Source: a virus. Taken from it: a DNA stretch of 64,000 nt. Numbering within the stretch: position 1 is the first letter of the stretch; every line of letters begins with the position of its first letter. This document shows positions 34,211 to 43,097 of this stretch, piece after piece. Below the pieces are notes generated by a model. That model ran no database searches. It worked only from the letters and a program-made list of their open reading frames with translations, and was not told the origin of the DNA. The stretch lies in the IMG/VR virus record IMGVR_UViG_3300042453_002472, positions 95,978 through 159,977 of that record; one strand, 5' to 3'. The translations under genes were made by a program, and so were the position numbers.

Positions 34211-35157
34211 AAGTAGTTTATGTGACCGGATGTTTAGGATTTATAGGATCCTATGTGACACGTACGTGTTTAGAAAAAGGTTGGTATGTTAAAGGCGTTG
34301 ATAAAATTACATATGCTGCAAATAAAGATGTATTAAATGAATTTAAAATATATCCAAATTTTTCTTTTGTGCATTGCGATATCAATGATTTAAAATTTTT
34401 ATATGATTGTGATTATGTGATTAATACTGCAGCAGAAACACATGTTGGAAATTCAATTGTTAGCAGTTCTGAATTCATTAAATCAAATATCGATGGTGTT
34501 CATAATTTATTAGAACTTATAAAGAATCATCGAGGGGAACATTCTAAAAAACCAATATTATTACATTTTAGTACAGACGAAGTATATGGAGATATTGAAT
34601 CTGGCGAACATACAGAAGAACATCTATTAAAACCTTCTAATCCTTATTCAGCAACAAAAGCTGCAGCCGATATGTTAATATTAGCTTGGCAACGTACTCA
34701 TAATGTACCGTATGTAATTGTTCGTCCTACAAATAATTACGGCATTGGTCAGTATGTAGAAAAACTAATTCCTAAAGCGTGCAAATTATTAACATTGGGA
34801 AAAAAAATACCATTACATAATGGTGGTACTCCCGTTAGAAATTGGCTACATGCACAAGATACTGCAAATTCTATAATTACAATCATAGAATCTGGCGTCG
34901 AAAATGAAATTTTTAATATATGTGGTGGGTTTGAACAAAGCAACTTGGAAACTGTTAAAAAACTTCTTATTATAAATAATATTGATATAAATGATATTGA
35001 AAAATATATTGATTTATCATATAATAGGCCAGGTATGGATGTTAGATATTCATTAAATGATTCTAAACTAAGATCTCTAGGCTGGGAACCGAGGAAACAA
35101 TTTGATGTTGAGTTAAAAGAAATTGTAAAATATTATAGAAATAAATTTATATGGTAA
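34207..35157 (+). CDS. NAD-dependent sugar epimerase/dehydratase (RmlB-like)
   Basis: A 316-residue extended SDR. VTGCLGFIGSYV (5-16) binds NAD, HFSTDEVYGDI near 119-129 has the TDE triad residues of dTDP-glucose 4,6-dehydratases, NPYSATKAAADM supplies the Tyr/Lys dyad, and RPTNNYGIGQY the substrate loop. Could be a true 4,6-dehydratase acting on dTDP-glucose or a related NDP-sugar. A second nucleotide-sugar branch in this operon is thus possible. Confidence 0.85.
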   Translation: MKVVYVTGCLGFIGSYVTRTCLEKGWYVKGVDKITYAANKDVLNEFKIYPNFSFVHCDINDLKFLYDCDYVINTAAETHVGNSIVSSSEFIKSNIDGVHNLLELIKNHRGEHSKKPILLHFSTDEVYGDIESGEHTEEHLLKPSNPYSATKAAADMLILAWQRTHNVPYVIVRPTNNYGIGQYVEKLIPKACKLLTLGKKIPLHNGGTPVRNWLHAQDTANSIITIIESGVENEIFNICGGFEQSNLETVKKLLIINNIDINDIEKYIDLSYNRPGMDVRYSLNDSKLRSLGWEPRKQFDVELKEIVKYYRNKFIW

Positions 35158-36902
35158 AAGTTAGTGATGTTATAGCAGAATTTTTAGAAAAGAATAATAT
35201 CGAAGTTGTATTTGGTATTATCGGGTCTGCTAATTCTCATATATACAATTCCATAAATAACAAATCTAATATTAAATTAATCGCTGTACATCATGAACAA
35301 GCTGCCGTTATGGCAATGGGAGCATATTATAGATCTACTGGAAAACTGGCTGCATCACTAGTTACAGCCGGCGGAGGATCTTCGAATTCATTTACTGGTA
35401 TTTTATCCAATTGGGCAGATTCAATTCCTGGAATTATTATATCGGGACAAGAACAATCATATTATATTAATGAATATTCAGATATGAGAATGTACGGTAT
35501 TCAAGGATATGATTCAGTAGATACATTTTCAAAACATACAAAAATGTCTGTTCGAATCACTAAAGAAAATGTATACGAAACATTTGAAAAGGCATTTGAA
35601 ACAACACAAATCAATAGACCAGGTCCTGTATTTTTAGAAATACCATTTGATATTCAAGGACAAATGGTTGAAGAACAACCTATCACCCCATTTAAAAAAT
35701 TAAACACTCCAATGTTAAGTCCAAAAACATTAGACTTAATAGATTTACTTAACCAAAGTAAAAGACCAGTTGTAATTGGAGGACATGGAGTTAAATTATC
35801 TCAATCAGAAAAATTATTTAAACAATTTATTGAGCAACATAATTTACCCACAATATTAACTTGGTCAGCAGTAGATTTACTTGAAGAAACTCATTCAAAT
35901 AACTACGGTCGTTCAGGTGTTCAAGGACAACGTTCATCCAATTTTATAGTACAAAATTGCGATTTATTAATTGTAATGGGAAGTAGATTATCTCTATTAC
36001 AAACAGGATATTCTAGAAAAGATTTTGCACCTAATGCAACAATAGTTCATATTGATATAGACTCAACAGAAACAAATAAATTTGATGGATTACCAATTAA
36101 TGAAGATATCGGAAACATCTTATATGATTTAATTTCAGTTGATTTAATTAAAGTAGACACTACGGATTGGAAATTATATTGCGATAACATTCGAAACAAA
36201 TATCCTAGAGTAATGCCTGAACATTTAGTTGATCCTACTAATTCATATACATTTATAGATTGGTTCTCAAACAAAGTACCCGATAACTATACAATTGTTA
36301 CGGACATGGGAACTGCTTTATTAAGTGGCTTTTATGGATTTAATATCAAACCAAATCAAAAGATGTTTACATCATTAGGTTTAGGCGAAATGGGATATGG
36401 TCTTGCCGCGGCGGTTGGCGCTGGATTTGGTAATAAGTCAGTATTATGTTTGAATTGTGATGGAGGTATGATGATGAATTTACAAGAACTTCAAACAATT
36501 AAAACTCATAATTTGCCAGTTAAAATTGTTATCTTTAACAATGATGGCTACTTAATGATCAAGCATACGCAAAACATGTTATTTGGTGGAACGAAAACTT
36601 GCGTTGATAAATCAACAGGCGTAGAACTTCCAGAATATAAAAAAGTAGCAGATGCATTTGGATATGATTATTATACATTAGATAATGTTGATGATTTTTT
36701 AGCAGCTACCAATCAAAGTATTTTAGAAGTATTTATGGATCCGAATCAAGAATTTATACCTAAAGTAAAAGGTATCAAAAATAATGACAATACAATTCAA
36801 GCTGGATTACTAGAAGAAATGTCGCCATTGTTGCCTTTAGAAGATATTAAAGCGGCGATGGTTTCCGGAATTAATGAACGAAGTAATAGTATAACGAGAT
36901 GA
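35151..36902 (+). CDS. Thiamine-diphosphate-dependent enzyme (acetolactate synthase-like)
   Basis: A 583-residue ThDP enzyme. The activating Glu is in AVHHEQAAVMAMG (E49), the central domain has VVIGGHGVKLS near 202-212, and the cofactor site reads LNCDGGMMMNLQEL to IFNNDGYLM, a GDG-x-NN motif with Cys for the first Gly. In glycan clusters such enzymes (for example YerE in yersiniose synthesis) add a two-carbon unit from pyruvate to a 3,6-dideoxy-4-ketosugar. Together with the 3-dehydrase at 27144 this suggests a C4-branched sugar. An acetolactate-synthase role is less likely in this context. Overlaps the upstream gene by 7 bases. Confidence 0.85.
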   Translation: MVKVSDVIAEFLEKNNIEVVFGIIGSANSHIYNSINNKSNIKLIAVHHEQAAVMAMGAYYRSTGKLAASLVTAGGGSSNSFTGILSNWADSIPGIIISGQEQSYYINEYSDMRMYGIQGYDSVDTFSKHTKMSVRITKENVYETFEKAFETTQINRPGPVFLEIPFDIQGQMVEEQPITPFKKLNTPMLSPKTLDLIDLLNQSKRPVVIGGHGVKLSQSEKLFKQFIEQHNLPTILTWSAVDLLEETHSNNYGRSGVQGQRSSNFIVQNCDLLIVMGSRLSLLQTGYSRKDFAPNATIVHIDIDSTETNKFDGLPINEDIGNILYDLISVDLIKVDTTDWKLYCDNIRNKYPRVMPEHLVDPTNSYTFIDWFSNKVPDNYTIVTDMGTALLSGFYGFNIKPNQKMFTSLGLGEMGYGLAAAVGAGFGNKSVLCLNCDGGMMMNLQELQTIKTHNLPVKIVIFNNDGYLMIKHTQNMLFGGTKTCVDKSTGVELPEYKKVADAFGYDYYTLDNVDDFLAATNQSILEVFMDPNQEFIPKVKGIKNNDNTIQAGLLEEMSPLLPLEDIKAAMVSGINERSNSITR

Positions 36903-37756
36903 AAATAAAAGTAGCAATTTTAGGTACAGGTAATATCGGTACCGATCTCATGTTAAAGTCAATTAAAACTGACTTTATTGATGTAGTAGCATTCGTAGGA
37001 AGAAGATTGGATTCTGGCACGATGAGTATTGCTAAATCAAAAGGAATTAAAATATCAGATCAAGGAATTGATTATTTCAAAAATAATCCTAATTGTTGCG
37101 AAGTGGTATATGATTGTACTAATGCTACAGATGCTAAAGAACATGCTAAAATCTTTAAAGAACAAGGAATCAAAGTAATTGATTTAACTCCAGCAAAAGT
37201 TGGGGATATGTGCGTACCTGATGTTAATGGAGATATTATATTAACGGATGATAATGTTAACATGATTACGTGTGGGGGACAAGCATCAATGCCAATGTTA
37301 CATTTAATATCAAAACATTGTAAAGGATTAGAATACGTAGAAATTGTGTCTCAAATTGCATCTAAAAGTGCCGGAATGGCTACGAGAATCAATGTTGACA
37401 ATTACATTAAAACTACAAAAAATGCAATAACTAAGTTCACCGGATGTAGAAAAACTAAAGTTATTCTTAATTTGAATCCCGCAGAACCATGCGTTGATAT
37501 GCAAACTACTATTTTTATTAAAACTAAAGAAATTGATTTTAATAATTTAACAGAAAAGATTGCAGAAAAAATAGAAGAATTAAAAACTTATATACCATAT
37601 TACGAACTAGTATTACCGCCTACACTAAATGAAAACGGAGTAGTTGTATTAAGTATTAGGGTAAAGGGAACTGGAGAGTATCTGCCAGAATATGCCGGTA
37701 ACTTAGATATTATTAACTGTGCGGCAATTAAGATTACAGAAAAATTAAAACATTAA
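36899..37756 (+). CDS. Acylating acetaldehyde dehydrogenase (MhpF/DmpF-like)
   Basis: A 285-residue enzyme converting acetaldehyde, CoA and NAD to acetyl-CoA. KVAILGTGNIGTDLM (4-18) binds NAD and NMITCGGQASMPMLH has the catalytic cysteine C125. Family members are about 310 residues and usually form a channelling complex with 4-hydroxy-2-oxovalerate aldolase, which is the next gene here. In this operon the pair may supply or recycle a C2/C3 unit linked to the ThDP enzyme. Confidence 0.88.
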   Translation: MKIKVAILGTGNIGTDLMLKSIKTDFIDVVAFVGRRLDSGTMSIAKSKGIKISDQGIDYFKNNPNCCEVVYDCTNATDAKEHAKIFKEQGIKVIDLTPAKVGDMCVPDVNGDIILTDDNVNMITCGGQASMPMLHLISKHCKGLEYVEIVSQIASKSAGMATRINVDNYIKTTKNAITKFTGCRKTKVILNLNPAEPCVDMQTTIFIKTKEIDFNNLTEKIAEKIEELKTYIPYYELVLPPTLNENGVVVLSIRVKGTGEYLPEYAGNLDIINCAAIKITEKLKH

Positions 37757-37758
37757 CT

Positions 37759-38757
37759 ATGAAAAATATAATCATTACGGATTCTAGTCTTAGAGACGGA
37801 AATCATAGCGTTAAGCATACTATTAGTTTAGACAGCATCGAAAGATATTGTCAATTTGCGGATAAAGCTGGAATACCTGTTGTAGAAGTAGGGCACGGTA
37901 ATGGTTTAGCAGCATCGTCGTTATTGATAGGAAAATCTCCTAATACCGACAAAGAAATGTTAACTATTGCTAGAAAAAATCTTAAATCATCAAAATTAGG
38001 AGTTCATACGATTCCAGGCTTATCTACTATTGATGACGCAATGTTAGCTATCGATTATGGAGTCGATGTATTTCGTGTCGCAACACATTGTACTGAAGCA
38101 ACTTTATCAAAATCCCACATAGAATATTTAGCAAAGACCGGTAAAACGGTATATGGGGTATTAATGATGTCTGCTTTAATCACACCAGCTGAGTTAGCAG
38201 AACAAGCTAAGATCATGGAAGAATATGGCGCCCAAGCTGTTATCATTATGGATTCGACAGGCACTTATTTACCTGCTGACGTAAAAGAACGTATTAGTTT
38301 GTTAAAATCACAATTAAATATTAAAGTTGGGTTTCATGCGCATAATAATTTAGGATGTGCTGTAGCTAATTCATTAGTAGCTGCCGAAAATGGAGCTGAA
38401 TTGATTGATGCGTGTATTCGAGGATTTGGGGCTGGAGCTGGTAATGCACCTTTAGAATTATTATTACCTGTGTTTGAACGTAGTAATTTTTCTACCGGAA
38501 TTAGTTTTGAAGAAACGATTAAAGAAGCAGATCGTGTAATGGATTATTTAGTTCCAACACATCCCGTATCCACGCCCATTAATGTTTTAACTGGATTAAC
38601 AAAATTATTTTCCGGATTTGAGAAGCCGATAATTAAAGCATCTAAATTATATGGAATTGAATATTCATCTCTTATTTTTGAGTTAGGAAATAGAAAATTA
38701 GTTGCAGGACAAGAAGATCTTATTTTAGAAGTAGCACAAAAGCTGAAGAATAAATGA
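37759..38757 (+). CDS. 4-hydroxy-2-oxovalerate aldolase (MhpE/DmpG-like)
   Basis: A 332-residue DRE-TIM metallolyase. DSSLRDGNHSVKH (8-20) has the catalytic R-D pair, VEVGHGNGL follows near 41-49, the metal-binding HAHNNLGCAVANS lies near 194-206, and GFGAGAGNAPLE near 221-232 is strongly DmpG-specific. It cleaves 4-hydroxy-2-oxopentanoate to pyruvate and acetaldehyde, or runs in reverse as a C-C bond former. In a phage glycan operon it may act on a different aldehyde. Two bases separate it from the dehydrogenase. Confidence 0.9.
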   Translation: MKNIIITDSSLRDGNHSVKHTISLDSIERYCQFADKAGIPVVEVGHGNGLAASSLLIGKSPNTDKEMLTIARKNLKSSKLGVHTIPGLSTIDDAMLAIDYGVDVFRVATHCTEATLSKSHIEYLAKTGKTVYGVLMMSALITPAELAEQAKIMEEYGAQAVIIMDSTGTYLPADVKERISLLKSQLNIKVGFHAHNNLGCAVANSLVAAENGAELIDACIRGFGAGAGNAPLELLLPVFERSNFSTGISFEETIKEADRVMDYLVPTHPVSTPINVLTGLTKLFSGFEKPIIKASKLYGIEYSSLIFELGNRKLVAGQEDLILEVAQKLKNK

Positions 38758-39524
38758 AAATATTAATTACAGGTAAAAATGGTTACATAGGACGAAGTTT
38801 GTATTCATATTTACATTCTAAATATGAGGTTACTTGCATTGGAAGAGATGATTTCGATTTAACCGATTCGATAGCTACAAATAATTGGTTTTCCGGAAAA
38901 TATTTTGATGTAGTAATTCATACTGCAATCGTTGGCGGTCACAGAAACAAACTAGAAGACAGTTCAATTATAGATCAAAATATAAAATTATACTATAATC
39001 TTTTAAATCACCAAACTAATTATAATAAATTTATAAATTTAGGATCTGGTGCTGAACTAACTCATTCGACTCCGTACGGTTTAAGCAAATTTATTATTAG
39101 TCAATCGATTAACGATAAACCAAATTTTTATAATTTAAGAATATTTGGAGTGTTCGATGAAAATGAATTAGATACCAGATTTATTAAATCAAATATTAAA
39201 CGTTATATTAACAAAGAAACGATCCAAATATACGAAAATAAATTAATGGATTTTATTTATATGAAAGATTTGGTTACTTTAATAGAATATTATATTAATA
39301 ATAATAATTTACCAAAAACTTTAGATTGTATATATTCAGGTCTGAAATTATATCTTTATAATATTGCTAAAATTATTAATACTTTAGATACATATGAAGT
39401 TCCGATATCAGTAGGAAATAATATATCTGGCTATGTAGGTCAATATTATCCTTTAGATGTAAATTTTATTGGATTAAAACGCGGAATAGAAGAAACGTAT
39501 AATAAGTTAAAAGAAATGCTATGA
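38754..39524 (+). CDS. NAD-dependent sugar epimerase/reductase (SDR)
   Basis: A 256-residue SDR. ILITGKNGYIGRSLYSYL (3-20) binds the cofactor, HTAIVGGH is similar to GDP-fucose synthase, and TPYGLSKFI (about 103-111) has the Y-x3-K dyad. Likely a GDP-4-keto-6-deoxy sugar epimerase/reductase finishing the pathway started by GMD. Four-base overlaps on both sides. Confidence 0.78.
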   Translation: MKILITGKNGYIGRSLYSYLHSKYEVTCIGRDDFDLTDSIATNNWFSGKYFDVVIHTAIVGGHRNKLEDSSIIDQNIKLYYNLLNHQTNYNKFINLGSGAELTHSTPYGLSKFIISQSINDKPNFYNLRIFGVFDENELDTRFIKSNIKRYINKETIQIYENKLMDFIYMKDLVTLIEYYINNNNLPKTLDCIYSGLKLYLYNIAKIINTLDTYEVPISVGNNISGYVGQYYPLDVNFIGLKRGIEETYNKLKEML

Positions 39525-40420
39525 ATATAAAAATAATGTATCATATAATGCCATGGGAAATTGACTATGCATTACTTTCATTTATACAATTAAAAAAATC
39601 TAAGTATTTTTTATCAAATGAACATACAATAATTATTGATTCCGTTTTAAATTTATCTGACAAACTAATCGATTGGGAACAAACAAAACTTCCAAAAGAT
39701 TTTTTTATACAAAAGTATGAAAATATTTCTATTTTATTGAATGATTATATTCATAATCCAAAAATTATTGAAGGAGATATTTTATACGGACATTTGGATT
39801 TACAAAAATCTGCTATGCATGAAACGGTAGATTATTATATAACAATTTGTCCAGATATGTATTTTCATGAACATTTATTAGAATATATCATACAAGCGGC
39901 GACTACAATAAAAAATGAATATTTCGTAATTACTCCGCAAATATGTAGAATGTGGGATGAAAGTTGGGAAATATTAACGCATCCCAAATTTGCAATTGGC
40001 CCGCATTATGGTTGGGAACACACCACCGATATATTTGATGTAGATTATTTTATTAAAACAACATCAGATCCGGTTAAATTAACACCAATTAATCAAGAAA
40101 AATGGGCAGGATGGTTCGATTTATATAGTAAATCATATTACGAAAAATTAGCACCAGTTCAAGAAGATTGGGTTGGGTATGGAGGATGGGATTATTATGG
40201 ACTTGTAGTTAGTACAATTGCCAAACAACATGGATATGATTTTCAACAATATCGACTAGATAATCAAATTATATTTGAATATGGAACCGGACCGTTAGTT
40301 GGAAAAGAATTTTCTAGTTATTATAGAAATAATATCGTTAAGACTGATGTATCAGAACAACGAACTAATTTTAATCAAAATATTGATTTTTACATACAAA
40401 AAAGAATACAAGAATTATGA
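39521..40420 (+). CDS. Hypothetical glycan-operon protein, possible glycosyltransferase
   Basis: A 299-residue Tyr/Trp-rich protein. GDILYGHLDLQKSAMHETVDYYITICPDM near 90-118 has a YITICPDMYFHE stretch in the place where GT-A enzymes keep their metal-binding region. GWEHTTDIFDVDYF and DWVGYGGWDYYGLVV follow. I do not recognise the family; the guess rests on context between two sugar genes. Confidence 0.5.
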   Translation: MNIKIMYHIMPWEIDYALLSFIQLKKSKYFLSNEHTIIIDSVLNLSDKLIDWEQTKLPKDFFIQKYENISILLNDYIHNPKIIEGDILYGHLDLQKSAMHETVDYYITICPDMYFHEHLLEYIIQAATTIKNEYFVITPQICRMWDESWEILTHPKFAIGPHYGWEHTTDIFDVDYFIKTTSDPVKLTPINQEKWAGWFDLYSKSYYEKLAPVQEDWVGYGGWDYYGLVVSTIAKQHGYDFQQYRLDNQIIFEYGTGPLVGKEFSSYYRNNIVKTDVSEQRTNFNQNIDFYIQKRIQEL

Positions 40421-41559
40421 AAAATAACATATCATTATTAGTAGGATTAAAGAATAATTTAGACTACAACAAACATTTTTATGAAACAACTCGAGAACTT
40501 TATCCAGATACAGAATTATGTTTTGTAAGTTACGGATCAACAGATGGGACTCACGAATGGTTAGAAACATTAACGGATAATAATGTTAAGTATTTTTATT
40601 CGGATGAATCTAAAACATTTTCCGATACGTTTAATAAAGCTGCTGAATTAGCAACTAAAGATTATGTAGCATATTTGCATAACGATATCGTTTTAGCCCC
40701 GGGATTCATTGAAAATTTAGAAAAACATGTAAACTCTGAAAATATAGTGTCATATACCACAATAGAGCCGCCTATATTCGCAGATCATGAACGTCCTGGT
40801 AAATTGATATATGATTTAGGTACATCTATAGAGGCGTTCGATAAAGATGCTTTATATGAGTTTGTACAAATCAAACAAAAACAATATGCTGATAAAACCG
40901 AATCTGGTATTACGTTTTTTATGTGTATGCCTAGAATCAAGTTGTTAGAAATTGGAGGTATGGATAATTTATTCAATCCAATGTTTTGTGAAGATGATGA
41001 TTTAATTTGTCGTTGGAAAATGTTAGGAATGAAATGTTTTACGGCATTGGATGCGATATGTTATCATTTTGTAAGTAAGACATCTAGATTTTCAGAAGAA
41101 TATCAAACCAGAACTCAACAAATAGAATTGACATCCAATCGAAACTACGTTAGAAAATGGGGAAGTAGATCCGAAGCTCCAAAATATAACATTGCATTCA
41201 TAGTAAAAAATTGCACATCAGATGTATTAGAACTATTAGAACCGTGGTGTGATAGAATATATATTGAAGATAATATGCAGGTTATAACAACTCATTACAT
41301 TGATCGAGAACAACCGAATACTAAATTCGATCTAACAAAACGAGTACTTCATACCGGCTACAATGATCCGCATGGTGAAAATGATATTGTAGTAGAATTT
41401 GATAAACTACAATTAACAAACCAGGATTTCATGTATATTCAACAATTAGCATCTATTATACAGGATTCAGGTGAAATTGGTGACTTTCAATTAGGCAATC
41501 TCAAAATATCTGTATATTCATTAGAAACATACGAAAAAAATCTTATTAATATAATCTAA
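40417..41559 (+). CDS. Glycosyltransferase family 2
   Basis: A 380-residue GT-A glycosyltransferase. SLLVGLKNNLDYNKHF starts the nucleotide-binding domain, VSYGSTDGTHEWL near 38-50 is the family-2 loop, YLHNDIVLAPGF near 90-101 holds the DxD-equivalent NDI, and FCEDDDLICRWKMLGM near 189-204 the catalytic EDDD. The last 110 residues form an extra domain. It ends the glycan operon. Confidence 0.85.
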   Translation: MKNNISLLVGLKNNLDYNKHFYETTRELYPDTELCFVSYGSTDGTHEWLETLTDNNVKYFYSDESKTFSDTFNKAAELATKDYVAYLHNDIVLAPGFIENLEKHVNSENIVSYTTIEPPIFADHERPGKLIYDLGTSIEAFDKDALYEFVQIKQKQYADKTESGITFFMCMPRIKLLEIGGMDNLFNPMFCEDDDLICRWKMLGMKCFTALDAICYHFVSKTSRFSEEYQTRTQQIELTSNRNYVRKWGSRSEAPKYNIAFIVKNCTSDVLELLEPWCDRIYIEDNMQVITTHYIDREQPNTKFDLTKRVLHTGYNDPHGENDIVVEFDKLQLTNQDFMYIQQLASIIQDSGEIGDFQLGNLKISVYSLETYEKNLINII

Positions 41560-41562
41560 TAC

Positions 41563-41577
41563 ATATTTATTAAAAAG
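41563..41577 (+). promoter_or_regulatory. Late-type AT element upstream of lysis region
   Basis: ATATTTATTAAAAAG lies 4 bases after the last glycan gene and 55 bases before the first holin-like gene. It shares the ATATTTATTAA core with the elements at 7407, 44735, 51620 and 54443. Confidence 0.4.
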
Positions 41578-41631
41578 TTACTTTAAATTGAATAGGTTAT
41601 TGTTTTAAACAAATAAAAACAAGGAAATGCT

Positions 41632-41892
41632 ATGAGGTTTAATGAAATTTTTAAAAACTCAAACGATTACAATGAAAAAACAATCATTGGATTTATGTCT
41701 TTCGCAGTAATGACATTGGCAATGATAGTTGATTTAGTAACTGGTTACTTTGGTAATGAGTTGAAACTTAACGAATACATTTACAATTCATTTGTTATTG
41801 TTACTTTAGGTAGTTTGGGTATTGCAGGTTTAGAAAAATTTGCAGGTAAAAATAACAACAATCAAAATAATAACGAAGAAGAACTAGGTTAA
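41632..41892 (+). CDS. Holin-like small membrane protein
   Basis: An 86-residue protein with two hydrophobic helices (about 19-40 and 49-66) and an Asn/Glu-rich polar tail (GKNNNNQNNNEEELG). The layout (short N-terminus, two transmembrane segments, charged C-terminus) is that of a class II-type holin. AAGGAAATGCT precedes the ATG. Position before the endolysin cassette supports a lysis role, but no functional residue is diagnostic. Confidence 0.6.
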   Translation: MRFNEIFKNSNDYNEKTIIGFMSFAVMTLAMIVDLVTGYFGNELKLNEYIYNSFVIVTLGSLGIAGLEKFAGKNNNNQNNNEEELG

Positions 41893-41945
41893 TTTAGTTG
41901 TCACTATCAAATTTAATTTTGACGTAAAACTGAAAGAATATTCGA

Positions 41946-43061
41946 ATGAAAAACCTATCAAAAGAAGAGTTATTAAGCAGGATAGAAGCAATTAATAGGA
42001 GTAATGCTCTTATTTATTTCGATCTTAATGGTATCATATTAGGCGTTAATGACATTTTTTTGGAAGCAATGGGTTATGGTATAGGTAAACACGAAGATCT
42101 TATCGGTAAACACCATAGCATGTTTGTATGTGAAGATTACGCAAAGTCATATGAGTATGAAAAGTTTTGGGATATCTTAAGAAGTGGTAAGTATTATCAA
42201 GGTGAGTTTGAAAGACGAAGAAAAGATGGAAGTCTTATCAATCTTCAAGCAACTTATAACCCTATTTTTGATGAAGACAACAAGATTACCAAGATAATGA
42301 AAGTTGCTACTGACATTAGTGCAATTGTCAATAGCAAGAAACAGATAGATGCCATCAACAGAAGTACAGCTCTTATTAGTTTTAACATTGATGGATTTAT
42401 AACAGATGCAAATTCTATATTCTTAGAAACCATGGGTTATAAAGCTAATGAAAAAGCTAAAGTCATTGGAAAACATCACAGCATTTTTGTTAGCTATGAG
42501 TATTCTAAATCTGATGACTATACTAAGTTTTGGGATAGTTTAAGAAAAGGTAAGTATTTTGATGGAATATTTGAAAGAAGAAAAGTAGATGGATCTACTG
42601 TTTATTTACAAGCATCTTACAATCCTGTTTTAGACAGTAAAGGAAATATCACTGATGTAGTTAAAATTGCAACCGATGTCACTGAGGCTGTAAACAATAA
42701 GAAGAAAATCGACGACTTAACAACAAATTTACAGGTAGAACTTGATAACTCACAAAAGCTTAAGAATGCAATTGAGATAGAAAAAGATGCAGCACTAAAT
42801 GACTTAGATGTCATGATGAAAAAAAGCCAAAGTGAGCTAATAAAAATAATTGTTAAAGTTGCATTAGCTGTTATAGTAGGAGTAGGAGTTGTAACAACAA
42901 CATTATACTGGATGGCTATTATAACAAACCAAGACACACAAATAATAGGCTCTACATGGAGTAATATGTTTAGTGTATTATTAACAAATGCCTTTTCAAT
43001 AGTTGGTACAATCATGGGTATCAAGTATGCTACACAAGAAGGCAGTAAAGAAAAAAAATAA
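41946..43061 (+). CDS. Tandem-PAS membrane protein in lysis region
   Basis: A 371-residue protein with PAS domain 1 at about 12-126 and PAS domain 2 at about 134-248. Each has an IGKHHSMFV/IGKHHSIFV block, a YxKFW segment, an FERR-DGS block, an A-x-YNP-hhD block and an ending ATDI/ATDV, the chemotaxis-receptor (Aer/BdlA-like) PAS pattern. A predicted coiled coil (250-298) and two hydrophobic helices (299-326, 341-362) follow, with a Lys-rich end. No histidine kinase, MCP signalling or GGDEF output is present. Such PAS domains bind haem or flavin and sense oxygen or redox state. Location between a holin-like gene and the endolysin suggests environmental control of lysis or membrane permeability (inference). 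Confidence 0.85.
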   Translation: MKNLSKEELLSRIEAINRSNALIYFDLNGIILGVNDIFLEAMGYGIGKHEDLIGKHHSMFVCEDYAKSYEYEKFWDILRSGKYYQGEFERRRKDGSLINLQATYNPIFDEDNKITKIMKVATDISAIVNSKKQIDAINRSTALISFNIDGFITDANSIFLETMGYKANEKAKVIGKHHSIFVSYEYSKSDDYTKFWDSLRKGKYFDGIFERRKVDGSTVYLQASYNPVLDSKGNITDVVKIATDVTEAVNNKKKIDDLTTNLQVELDNSQKLKNAIEIEKDAALNDLDVMMKKSQSELIKIIVKVALAVIVGVGVVTTTLYWMAIITNQDTQIIGSTWSNMFSVLLTNAFSIVGTIMGIKYATQEGSKEKK

Positions 43062-43097
43062 AAAACATAGTAATAACAAAAAAAAAAAGAGTTAATT

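Noticed and set aside
35151-36902. ThDP enzyme as acetolactate synthase for branched-chain amino acids
   Set aside because: No regulatory subunit, ketol-acid reductoisomerase or other amino-acid gene is near; context is a glycan operon.
43079-43089. Poly-A run before the endolysin as a slippage or frameshift site
   Set aside because: It is intergenic, between the PAS gene stop and the endolysin start, so no frame is affected.
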